DNA of 64,000 bases from Larimichthys crocea (Eukaryota; Chordata; Actinopteri; Sciaenidae). Both the position numbers and the translations under genes were made by a program. The notes under the pieces are model-generated. The model was not told the DNA's origin. It was given only the letters and a program-made list of their open reading frames with translations, and made no database searches. The stretch spans positions 3,430,701 to 3,494,700 of the forward strand of contig NC_040016.1 of the NCBI RefSeq assembly GCF_000972845.2, given 5' to 3'. Position 1 is the first letter of the stretch. The number at the start of each line of letters is the position of its first letter. Positions 26,289-39,500 of the stretch are shown here, one piece after another.

Positions 26289-29200
26289 CTACTCTAGCCT
26301 CATGCTAGCCCTCCTCCAGGCCTTGATACACACTTGCCTTCCAGCTGCCACCCTGTCTCCACATCTTTACTCACACAAACATCAGCATTGAGTGTGCAGA
26401 CACTAATTGTGAGTGTAGGTGAAAAATCATGCAGAGTCCACTGAAATAAAAAAAACGTTGCAGGAAGAAAAACATCTGGACAGCAATATTGACGACAATC
26501 AATTTAGGATAATCAACAGCTCTGTCTGTCTGTATAATGACATGCAGATCTGCAGGAAATCTCTTTTCCAAATTTCCACTTATCTGAAACTCATAAAATT
26601 GGGTGTGCTTATATAAATGAAGGTGCAGATGCGTAACACTGTAATTCTGAGATAGTGTTTGACACCTGTGTCAGATACAACTCCATAAATGTTGATGACG
26701 GGCGGTTTTCTTACCGCTGTCCATTCCAGCACTTTCCATTGTCCGCAGGCCACAACTGAGCACACTTCTCTGGCAGGGGGTTTTGGTAGGTGAGCACACG
26801 CCAACTCCTCTGCCACACCACCCTGGTTGTCACGGCAACTCACATAACGCATCCGTGTCCCTTTGCCACAGCTGGCACTACACTGTTGTGCAGAGGATAA
26901 AGGTTATGTAGCTGGAAAAGAACATAAAGACACAAGAAACTGAAGATGTAACAGTACAACCAACCTGGGTCCAGGAACCAAACCGCCACTGAGTTTTGTG
27001 GCCCTGGTTGGAGGGGACTTTGGTCCCTGGGGGAACAGGGTGGCTGCTGGGACACTGGGCCAGTTCACAGTCCTGTGGAAGGGAGGCCACATACACCCAT
27101 TCATGCAGTGCTTAACAAAATGAATATACTGTAACAACATCTGTCCCTGACCACAAAATACCATGAATATCAGAGAGAATTCCTCTGACATGGGACAGTC
27201 ATAAACAACTTAAACTATATTCCTTCAGCTCTGCGTTTGAGAGTAGTTGTGTTTCCCATCAACCCTTTCCCCCCACCTTACCAAAACAACATTAAAAGGG
27301 TCCCCCGGTCAGTTCAAACTATGGATTGTGGCAGTAAGCCACTCAGCATAAAGCCCTGATCCCTGTCATAACAGGTCATAGTGGAGTGGTATTCAGGGCT
27401 CCAATGCCAATGCTGGCGTGGTTGTAAACTCCACCCCTGAGCCACCCCCTCGTCCCTCACCTTCCGCCCTTCCCTTGCCCTCCCCCCCCCATGCCCTCTG
27501 GTGCCCTATGACCTCCAGTCTCTAGGAATGAGAGCCTTAATCAGGTTGCGCAGGCTCTGAACAGGCTCCACATTCCACACTCGGCCTCCTAATGGAAGCA
27601 AATAGTCTTCATGGCCGCGCTTAAAGTAGCTTTACGCAAGGTTCCTGTCAAACTCACATTTTACATGTATAAACTGATAAAATATGACAGATTTTATGAT
27701 GATTTATGGCATTTACAGATCATATAATAAGCCCAAGCAGTGTTCATAACTGTTGAACTCTGTTTTAAGTGTGGACGCATCGAGCAAAGCATCTCTGGGC
27801 TCCACCTCTCTCCTTCTTGTACTCAGACCTCCATCCATCTATCTTACCCTCTTTTTCTAAGCCCTGCTTGGTGGCTGGTGGTGGTGGGGCTGGCGGCCTG
27901 GTGGCCCACTTCATGGCTCGCTGGTTAAAATCACAATGAGGTGGGGCGACTGCTTCAGGGTCACTGGCTCTGCCGGCCCAGGCACCGGAATTAAGAGCCA
28001 CTGCGACTAGAGGGGGGCCTCATACTGAGTCTGCATGCTCAGCCCTCTGAAATGGGTTTACGCCCCATGCTGACCAAACAAAACTCTCATTCAGCTCAAA
28101 ATAGGTTTCTTTGGTGTTTCTGTGTGTCTTTGTGTGTGTGGCACACTCAAAACACACATGTAAACTTGATGAAGAAAACATTTTCTCAGCCTGCATTATC
28201 AGTGGGTTGAGGCGATAGGAACAGATTTAAAACTATACAATCATTTTTTTTAACCAGCCTGCTTTAAATTAGTAATTTGAGCATCCACAGCATGTATCTT
28301 GTAATATTTCTAGAAATTATGATTGATTTCAGTCTGTAGTCAAGTGTCTAAAAACAGCAGGGATGTTTTGAAGTGAAGACAAGATGAATAAATACTTATA
28401 AGACAAACATGACTTCTGCCAGACATTGCCACTTTCACAATGCTGATAAGAGTGTAAGGTCATCCTGCAACATTTGTGCTTTCTTTTGGGGAAAGTTGTG
28501 TGTCTCTGTGTGGGAATAGTGAGGTCTGTATAACCTCCACTTCTGTCTTTCACTCTAAACCAGACTAGATCAGACGACACAGCATTACTGAGACCAGGTG
28601 GAAATAATATATCTGTTTGCTTGTGTGTGTTTTGAGTGTCGGTGTGCATGATTGTGGATGCATCCATCTCTCCTCACAAAATGAATCAGTTTGAGACTCA
28701 AACTTAGAATAACTGTTGCCCTCACAGCAAAGAAGAGATAAAGAGATTGTGAGTAGTTGAGAGAAGTAAAACAAAGATGTTAGAGAGAGGGAGAGACAAG
28801 AGGCAACGAAGGAAGGAAGATAATGTCTTCCTTACCTGCGTGTCTGTGGGTCTGGTGGCAGCATTACATTCAGTGTCATCCATGACAGCACCATAAGAGC
28901 CAACAACACACTTCACTGCTCGCATCTGGTAGCCTGGCCCACATGAGGTAGTGCACTGGGTTCATAGAGGGAAAAAAGAAGTGGTGGGGGAACATTACAG
29001 TGAGCCAAAGAGAAAACAGAGAAAGAGGCAAGGAAAGAAAGCAAAAAACAGACAGTTCATCTGAGCAAACAAAGCAACGCCCATACACAAAAAAATTCAA
29101 CCAGGTTTAGCACAAAAAAGTTCTTTGCCACTCTACTGTCCTGACAAACATCCTAACCTTCAAGTTTTAAGCAGATAAAAGTCACAAACATCAAATAGAA

Positions 29201-32200
29201 GAGGAGCGTTTGCTCATATAAATTGCACTTTTTCCACTGTAGCCAAGTCAGAGGGTACTACCCTACGCTCTCTTCTGCCTCAGTGCCTCGAGTGAAACAG
29301 GGTCAAACTTGTGTGGCGGCAACTTCAACTACCATTTGACCACGCTTCATTAAACGACTTCAAATATACCTTAACGTGTGCACATCCTCTGATGGGGGGC
29401 ACAAAAATATCTCACATTTTTTCAGTTCTCTGTGCGTGCACGCACGCGCAAATGAGACTGAGCCTGCACACAGACAATATACTGTATGCATAACCCTATA
29501 TAATGCTTTTGTGTTCAGATCATCCACAGCCTGTGTATATTTCTTTGCCAGGATGTGCTCTGTGTCTTAAACAAGCGAGAGACAAGGGGACAGTCCTAAA
29601 TTATGAGCTCAGCTTATCTGTGTCTCTGTGCTGCTTCCCATCAGTTAGGTAGAGCTCTATATTATAAAATTTGTGAAGCAGTGGCTGTGAATCAAGTGAT
29701 CTATAATAGACGCCTGGGAAAATTTTTACTTTCTGATATGATGACTCATATCAGAAGCTCATGCAGTTTACGAGCAAGTCTTACATAACAATACTTGAGG
29801 TCTCTATAAAACTAACAGTGCAATTTCTAATCATAGACCAGACGGAATGATCTGCTGCTTTGCCTGCTCTGGAATATAAATTGATTATTTACCATCACAC
29901 ATTATGGAAGTATGGCCCTGGATTTGAAAGGTTAGTTAGGGTTAGCCTCTCCCCACTTTCCCCACAAATTATTTATTTGTATCTTTTTTTTTCCAACCTT
30001 AAAAAAACGTAGTCTATACTATACACTATTGTTAAGACTCACCTGTCCCCAGGGTCCGACCTGCCAAGAGGCACACTCCTGCTGCTGGCACGTCTGCACT
30101 GACTCAGGTTTAGATGAGCCACAAAAGCGGTCATCTAAACGTTCCTCACCAAACTGACACCACGTCTGACGGTGCTTATAGCCTTTCCCGCATGTCACAA
30201 GGCACTGAAAGGAAAATATGTCAGGATTTAGGGATAGATATGTATACATGAGCACTGGTGGTTTCCAGCAGTTAAGCCTGTAATTCTAGTTGACAGAGGA
30301 AGATGACTTGGTGTTGTGGAAAGCAGGATATGCAGATTACAAACATAAATGGTGGTTGGAAAGGACCAAAAGACAGGGCAAGAGTGTTTATTTATGTATG
30401 AATACAGTGCATATGTATACAGTGTAGTAGCTGTTTGTATTTAGCAGCACCACATGGGAGATCTAAAATATTCCTGGAATGTAGCCCAAAGCTTTGCGAG
30501 CACCTCGCTCTACTATGTGTAAACTGTACAGCAGTTAAGTATGATCTTACCCTGCAATCACAGATTTCCCAACACTAACTTTAGTGGAAGGAGGGGAGTA
30601 GCTCCCCAAAGCTGAGACATGCACAAGCAACACTGAAATTTTAGATTCGACCCACATCACTGTTGGCTTAAAACTACATTATTTACATTGACTAAACCCA
30701 GCAACATAAACACTGGGATGCCATCCTCTAAGATAAATGTATATGCACAAGTCTTATGTAACTGTATACCTTAACAGAAGCTCACAAATAACATACCATC
30801 ATTCCTCTCATTGTGTTTTCTGTGTATGATTGGAAATGAAAAAATATTATATATATATATATATATATTAATCATATTCATATTCATANNNNNNNNNNGT
30901 GTGTGTGGTGTCTGTGTGTGTGTGTGTGTGTTGTGTGTGTGTGTGTGTGTTAACATTTGGTGTTTCTGTATCATCACGTTGAATCAAACCACTTCTTTTA
31001 TATGGAACATTATATGTGACCAGTAAAAAACGTACTGTCTTCCTTCCCAGGCAACGAACAATGAAAATACATTTAGAGCTGACCTGACCTCAGACCAGTC
31101 GCCAGTTTTCCATTGTGGACAGAGGAATTCATTGCAGGGTTGGACGGTCAGCTTGTCTCTTTGACTGCATTTGCTCTCATCACCACCAGCCTCGGCTGCC
31201 TTTCGACACACTGCCCCTCTACGGCGGGTGCCCCCACCACAGCTCTTGAGCACTGCAGCGCAAAACTTTGAACATCAGCAAGTGTAAACACATATATACA
31301 ACTGTGATAAACTTGACAAACATCTGGATATCCTCACACACACAAACCCCACGCTTCCTATCACATCTTACCTCTGACCAAGCGAGTACTCCCAGCCACC
31401 TGGGTTACAGTCTCCATGGCACCTTCCTTATCATCAGGTTTGTGCTGACCGCTACAGTAGCGGTCATCACCTTCTGGGTCTTGCCATCTGTACGGCTGAT
31501 TTTGGCGCAATATATTTCCAGGGTACGATCCCAGGCCACACTGGGCTGTGCACTCACTCTTACGGGCCACATGCCACCTGCATCAAGGGCGACGGGCAAC
31601 TCCTTCAGTATTTTTAAATGACGAAGTGAAGGCTTGTTGATTTGTTCTTAACAGGTCATACAATACAAACCTGAGTTCACATTCCGTGTTGCAGGACTCA
31701 GTGATGACAGCAGGTCTAGCTGTTCCGTGACACTCTGGTCTGACACCACCACCCCTGTCTGACTCTCTGCTACAGAGAATCTTCCGCTTGCGCTCTCCTA
31801 TGAAGACACAATGATGCAGTTTGTAAAGCATGCATTTTAAAAGTCAAAAATCTCTTACAAATCCAAGGACCATATAGCAAATAAAATATAATGCTACACC
31901 AGTTATCTTTATGTGCACAGATTTAAGGAAATATTTTAGCTTTTAAATAAGGAAACTTATTTGCTCCTTCTCTTTTCACCTCTTGGTCTTCCACTGCCTT
32001 CGCCTCTGTAAGATCCTGCAATGTCCGCTGAGTTGACGCAACAGCTTGCTATAGATCATCATAGGGTCACAGTGAATACCAGCAGCAATGTGGTGTGCTT
32101 CACCTTGGCTCTTGTGTTGACATCGCTCACTGAATTACCATGCACAACTATACAGTAGGGGGAGAGAGTTTAAACCTCATGCAGCTCCAGGAATAGATTC

Positions 32201-33320
32201 TCTTCAGTACCTCATGTTACCAAGTTTTGCAGCTCAGTGCTATGAGAGTTTTGTGTGTCTCAGACTGCCCGAAAAGCGATGTATAAATCAGAAATTTCAA
32301 AGGTGCTGAAGGCATTACATGTTGGCTGTTTATTCTGCTGTGAAACTCTTGGTTTCTCTTTGGAATGTTGATTTTCAAGCAGACAGTGTCAAAAAGCGAG
32401 AGAAGAAACTTTCCAGGAAAAATGTTTGGTCATAACACATAACAGGTTTTCGAGTTTACCTGCAATCCCTCTGCACACCCACATACTCATATCTCCCGTC
32501 CTGCCAAAGAAGGTAATCTGCACAGCCTGCTATGAGGTCTAACTTTAATCACTTGTTCCAAACCTTATGTCTAGCATGAACCTGTCAGTTTAGCCAGCAA
32601 TCCTCTTCCTATGCCCCCGGCACAGGTTCCCACGTCTCCTCTCTCTTTTCCGTCTCATCTTACTCTCACCACACCATTTATCATTGACCACTCCCATCAA
32701 CTCACTGTGTCAACCCCTTGTGCCTCCCCCTCACCTTGGCATAGACGGCTGCACTCCTGCCAGGGCCCATAGGCATCCCAAAAGAACGCTGAGGTTTGTC
32801 CTCTATGGGGATGTTAAGGAGTACCTGACATCTTTGGGTTGAAAGGTTCCCCACAGACACACCTGGCAAAAATGCAGACCATGTGATATGCGTAAGTTTA
32901 TGGTTTTTTTTACACCATTGTCCATTGTCTACATCTTCCAAAGTAAAAACTGTGGAGGTCAAGCCTGAGGGCTTTTAAGTTCCTGAATTCAAATATATTT
33001 AAGTGGCATAAGTTTCATTCTGCACACTTATTCTAAACCCGTCTAGCTTTGCGTCTCCTGCATATCAGAATCCAGAATCATCACTTTATTGGCCAAGTGT
33101 GTGTACACAACACGAGGATTTGACTCCAGTTTACTTTGCTCTCATTATACATACTACAATTGTACATCCCGGTTTCTGTCTCACTTGTTTGTCTTTCTCA
33201 CTCCTTCTTTTTATTTTAATAACGCTTATTTACCCTGCTGGTTCCTCCAAAGTACATATGTGCACCTGTGTGTATTTCCATGTGCGTTTGCTTGAACTGC
33301 ATATATATATACACACACAC

Positions 33321-33366
<46 letters not shown>

Positions 33367-36300
33367 ACATTTGGTGTTTCTGGTATCATCACGTTGAATC
33401 AAACCATTTCTTTTATATGGAACATTATGTGACCAGTAAAAAACGTACTGGTCTTCCTTCACAGGCAAAGAACAATGAAAATACATTTAGAGCTGAACTG
33501 ACCTCAGACCAGTCGCCAGTTTTCCATTGTGGACAGAGGAATTCATTGCAGGGTTGGACGGTCAGCTTGTCTCTTTGACTGCATTTGCTCTCATCACCAC
33601 CAGCCTCGGCTGCCTTTCGACACACTGCCCCTCTACGGCGGGTGCCCCCACCACAGCTCTTGGAGCACTGCAGCGCAAACATTTGAACATCAGCAAGTGT
33701 AAACACATATATACAACCTGTGATAAACTTTGACAAACATCTGGATTATCCTCACACAGAAACCCCACACTTCCTATGACAATCTTACCTCTGACCAAGA
33801 CGAGTACTCCCAGCCACCTGGGTTACAGTCTCCATGGCAACCTTCCTTATCATCAGGTTTGTGCTGACCGCTACAGTAGCGGTCATCGACCTTCTGGGTC
33901 TTGCCATCTGTACGGCTGATTTTGGCGCAATATATTTCCAGGGTACGATATCCCAGGCCACACTGGGCTGTGCACTCACTCTTACGGGCCACATGCCACC
34001 TGCATCAAGGGCGGCAGGGCAAATCCTTGTCAGTATTTTTAAATGACGAAGTGAAGGCTTGTTGATTTGTTCTTAACAGGTAATACAATACAAACCTGAG
34101 TTCACATTCAGTGTTGCAGGACTCAGTGATGACAGCAGGTCTAGCTGTACCGTGACACCTCTGGTCTGACACCACCACCCTGTCTGACTCTCTGCTACAG
34201 AGAATCTTCCGCTTGCGCTCTCCTATGAAGACACAATGATGCAAGTTTGTAAAGCAAATGCATTTTAAAAGTCAAAAATCTCTTACAAATCCAAAAGACC
34301 ATATAGCAAATAAAATATAATGCTACACCGGTGATCTTTATGTGCACAGATATTAAGGAAATATTTTAGCTTTTAAATAAAGGAAACTTATTTTGCTCCT
34401 TCTCTTTTCACTCTTGGTCTTCCACTGCCTTCGCCTCTGTAAGATCCTGCAAGTAGTCAGCTGAGTTGACGCAACAGCTTGCTATAGATCATCATAGGGT
34501 CACAGTGAATACCAGCAGCAATGTGTGTGTGCTTCACCTTGGCTCTTGTGTTGACATCGCTGCACTGAATTACAATGCACCAACTATACAGTAGGGGAGA
34601 GAGATTTAAACCTCATGCAGCTCCAGGAAATAGATTCTCTATCAGTACCTCATGTTACCAAGTTTTGCAGCTCAGTGCTATGAGAGTTTTGTGTGTCTCA
34701 GACTGCCAGAAAAGCTGTATAAATCAGAAAATTTCAAAGGTGCTGAAGGCATTACATGTTGGCTGTTTATTCTGCTGTGTAAACTCATTGGTTTCTCTTT
34801 GGAATTGTTGATTTTTCAAGCAGAGCAGTGTCAAAAAGCGAGAGAAAGAACTTCTCAGGAAAAATGTTTGAGTCATAACACATAACAGGTTTTCGAGTTT
34901 ACCTGCAATCCACCTCTGCACACCCACATACTCATATCTCCAGTCATGCCAAAGAAGGTAATCTGCCACAGCATACTATGAGGTCTAACTTTAATCACTT
35001 GTTCCAAACCTATATGTCTAGCATGAACCTGTCAAGTTTAGCCAGACAATCCTCTCTCCTATGCCCCCAGCACAGTGGTTCCCACGTCTCCTCTCTCTGT
35101 TCCGTCTCATCTTTACTCTCACCACACCATTTATCATTGACCACTCCCATCAACTCACTGTGTCAACCCCTTGTGCCTCCCCCTCACCTTGGCATAGACG
35201 GCTGCACTCCTGCCAGGGCCCATAGGCATCCCAAAAGAACTGCTGAGGTTTGTCCTCTATGGGGATGTTAAAGGAGTACCTGACATCTGGGTTGTAAAGG
35301 TTCCCCACAGACAGCACCTGGCAAAAATGCAGACAATGTGATATGCAGTAAGTTTATGGTTTTTCACACCATTGTCCATTGTCTCCATCTTCCAAAGTAA
35401 AAACCTGTGGAGGTCAAGCCTGTTCCTGCATTCAAATATATTTTAAGTGGCATAAGTTTCACTCATGCACACTTATTCTAAACCAGTCTAGCTTTGCGTC
35501 TCCTGCATATCAAAATCAGAATCATCATTTTATTGGCCAAGTGTGTGTACACACACGAGGAATTTGACTCCAGTTTACTTTGCTCTCAATTGTACATACA
35601 TACAATTGTACATACAGGTATAGACAAGTACAATTTAAAAGACAAGGGGCATTACAGGTAGGTGTAAACATACAAAAAAACTACATACATATTTAAATGT
35701 CCATATATATATATGGACATGGTATATCTTTCTATAGACATTTGTAGACTGGGTAAACAATAGTGCAATGGTGCAGGTGGTGGAATAAATATGGTTTCTA
35801 CATATATGATAAGGGGAGCTTACCTGGACAATGATCTCTTCCTCGATGCGGTCAGTACAGTTGACCCTCTCAATGACATGGTCAGAGCCACTGTACTCAA
35901 TGATGGCATTTCCTATTTTGATTTCCCTTTTGAACATGCTGACCACAAACTCTCCATTTAGCAGGAACTCTCCACGGCTATTTGATATGGCTGCAGGGAG
36001 ACAGAAAATACCACTCAATTATACAGAGAGCCAGAATAAGCGGTACTTGATATAAGATCAAACTATCTGTGCTTAACTGGCACAACACTGCAGAAAAAAT
36101 GATGGAATAAAAGGTTTTATGGAATTAATTATTTTGTTTTCTTAGATAAAGAAAACAAAAGAACAGTGTGTTTTTGCATGTGACAGGGCAGCTTAGTAAC
36201 ACTGTGGCTAACGCCTTCATTTACAGTAAGGCAAATGGAGTTGGCAACAATGAAGCCTTATTGGGAAAAAAAATAATCCTCTATTCCTGGAGAAGTCCCA

Positions 36301-36508
36301 TCCAGGGGCATCCTGTTCTGTTTAACAGCCAGTCTGCTGCACTCGTTCAGCCTAATGCGATTATGGAGCTAATTTCCTGCCTTTACTTTCCTTGCCATTT
36401 CACACATTACACTAATATGATAAAACGTGGAAAGTGGGACTCGTTCCAGAAAAAAATCATCTCCACTTTGGACCCCTAGTGATTGTGCCAGTACACAAAT
36501 ATACATAA

Positions 36509-36557
<49 letters not shown>

Positions 36558-39500
36558 AAAGGGTGACAACTGAAAAAACATGTACAGATGTTTGCATGGC
36601 ATATAACCAAACATAGACACAAACAAACACATGCACTTAATAACAGAAAAACAACAATAACAACAGAAATATGGAGACATTTACATAATACGCACGCAGA
36701 CACCCACTTGTTGACCTTGATGGAATGATAGCCAGAGGGCTATCTGAGCTCAGGTATTGGCACGTTTATGCCAACAAGACATGTACATGAAGAGCTGATA
36801 AAGCAACACATTTCAAAACCAAAGAAACACACACCTGCACATACACACGAGACACAAATGCTTAAAAACCAACTGACCTTGCTGGAATGGTACCCACAGG
36901 GCTAGTTCTGGATCATTAACATGTTAGCATGCATACTATATGCCAACTCCTTATGTTTTCAGTAGATGACTTTACACTAAAAGCTGAACACTCATTCAGA
37001 TAGACAAGCAGGCAGAGGCAAACACTAGGACTGCAAACACTAACAGTAGCTTCTTTTAAACAAAATGTTTTATGTCTTACCGAGGTAGTTGTCATCCTCT
37101 GGTTTCCCTGAGTAGCTGTGTTGACGCACATCTATATTTGTAGCACCACTGGGTATTCGCACTACTTCATTATAGCCTGCAAATGGCATGAGTTTGGATC
37201 ATTAGTATAGTCAGTTCTGTGCTTATGTTAACAAACGAGCCTCAGTGCTATTTATTCTGACAACTAAAAACATGTAAAAATATGCTGAAGCAATATAACA
37301 AGAGCTGCTGCCCTTTATACTTACTGAATGTAAAATAAATAAGTGTAATGAAGGGGCTGTATCTCACCATAGCGGACAATGTTGAAGGTGCCTGCCACAG
37401 TTTTGCAGGAAGAGTTGTCGCCTCCACACACGCCGCATTTGTCCCTCCTGGCTTTAGAGTTCAGTACATGGTCACAGCCCGCTTGCTGCTCAATAATGTG
37501 GTAAATGGAGGGATAAACAAAAAAAAATATGCCAGCAGTTATATAAATGGCAGTGTGAAAGTGATATAATGAAGGAAGTAGAAGAGAAGCTAGAAAGCAA
37601 GAGAGAAGATTGGATGGAGGATAAAGATGAGAAGGAAGAGGAGTGTGTGTAGCTAGTATTATAATGCACGGGGAACAGGAAAGTGATTTTTCAAAAGAAA
37701 ATAAAAAATACTTTATTCAATCTTTAGTTGGCAAAAGTTCAAATCATTAACACGTTTTCATTCATCTGGCCATTACTTGTTTATATCTTGATGAAATACT
37801 GTTCATGGAAGAAAGAACCCAGTGACCCTTAAAATAGTTGCACAAAAACTTATTGAGTTGTAGCCAGATCACTGGCACCCATCTGAAATACATTTCCTTC
37901 AAAAAAACACACTGGAAATGGCATGAGCTGCTCTGCTTGTAATTGGATGTGGCAATAGACATTTTGGATTTTCTATAAAGGATGAAGAGTTGAACTTTAG
38001 TGCCACAGCATGGATAAAAATCCACTTGACAAGGCCAGGAAGGCAACTTACTGAGCCACAATCTAACCAAATCACTGTGTGTGGTTTCAAGTGTACACAT
38101 AGCCGCCCACTGCTATTTTCAAGCAGCATTGATGTGCATGGTATGTTAGTAATCAAGCTTTCAAACTACAACTCTATCTGTCACAGGTTTGGGGCAATAA
38201 ACACAGTCAGGCTTGACAAAGGATTGAAATGCTTTTTGAAAATATTTGCTGTTAAGATGTGATTATATCCACTCCACACAGTAACTGTCCAAGATGCATT
38301 TTAAGTGTTCTAAAGTTAAGAGTTAGGAAAATTACCCTGCACAGGCCCTGGACACAGATGTCGTTGGTATCGGGTCCACACGGTGTGCCATCAATGACCC
38401 TGTCCCTGAGCTGATAGTAGGCCGTGCTGCCTGCCACCCTGCAGAACAGCTTACACCTGTCCTTCATCAGGACTGGCAGAAGAGACAAAGAGAAAAAAAA
38501 TTAATACCAATAGAAATCAAGTAAAACTGGGTTGACAAATGGGTTTAAGCAGGATGTATGTGACTGAAGGAAGGACTCTCACTTCCGCTGTACTTGGGCA
38601 CCCAGCGAACATTAGGAGGTAGACCGTTGATGTTGAAGTGCCTGCCATCGAAAGCCGCACATTGCTCCTCTCTGAAGTCTTTTTTCTGCTTGGAGCAGGG
38701 CTCAGAGTTACAGGAACGAAACTTCATTCGGCGACCCACACAATACATTCCTCCATTCCTGGGCCTGGAAGCAAGATTGATGACATGAATGCACCAATCA
38801 TTGGTCTAATTAAGAAATATTTTAATAGTGTTTACAGTTTCAAACTGAATCTGTGTCTTAAAACAGAATGAAAAGACAACATTCAAGACTAAGCGATCTC
38901 TTTTTTTAAATTTTTTTTAATCAGCAAACAACCCTAGAAGATCTGCCATGAGAGGGCCAGTCTTGATGAACACTAGCTATGGAAAGAATTCCCTTAAGGA
39001 GATTGATTTATGGAACATTGACTTTGGCAGCTAAGATGGAGACAAGGTCCACTAAGCATGCATGACTACAAAGAGAGGGACTGCTCACACAGGTCGGTTG
39101 CATTCGCGTACAGCAATCTTGATGCCCCCGCCGCATGTCCGCGAACATGTACCAAAAGGACTCCAAACTCCCCATGCCCCCTCTACAGGTGTGGCATCAT
39201 GCTCCTTGGGTATACACAGGCCGTGTTTGCAGTGCTGCAATTAGAGAGAAATAGTAAAGAGAGAAGTCATGAAGTCAGAAGAATGAAGAGAGCAAGAAGG
39301 ATAGGAGCAGTAGGAAAAAGTCAAAAAGGGAGAGGAACAGACAGAGTGAGCACATGAAATCGTATCCATGGAACTGGCAGCACATCTATCTGCTCTCTTG
39401 TGCTTTGATGCTGATCTGGGAGAAATTATACAGTGAAGCAAACGGAAAAAAGAGGAACCAAAAAAAAAAAAAAAAAAAAGGCATTTCACGGCTAGGTTGG

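Larger units (their letters stand above)
30899..33167. repeat. Damaged second copy of the exon 18-21 block
   Basis: Aligns collinearly with 33,325-35,613 from the GT microsatellite to the ACAATTGTACAT end. Differences are mainly single-base insertions and deletions, in introns and exons alike, with frameshifts in copies of exons 18 (32,735-32,862), 19 (31,671-31,797), 20 (31,372-31,577) and 21 (31,089-31,252). Starts right at the N gap. Best read as redundant, error-rich assembly sequence. Confidence 0.88.
33325..35613. repeat. Intact copy of the exon 18-21 block
   Basis: Partner of 30,899-33,167. Its four exons are all open and in phase, and the gene needs only this copy, so this is taken as the true locus. 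Confidence 0.88.

Noticed and set aside
31089..32862. Extra TSR exons from a true tandem exon duplication
   Set aside because: Indels are as frequent in exons as in introns, frames are broken, and the copy abuts an N gap. It would also repeat the spacer end, which makes no sense in the protein.
36369..36703. ORFs with poly-CV runs
   Set aside because: Translations of the CA/GT microsatellite. The same applies near 26,220, 33,340 and 57,650.
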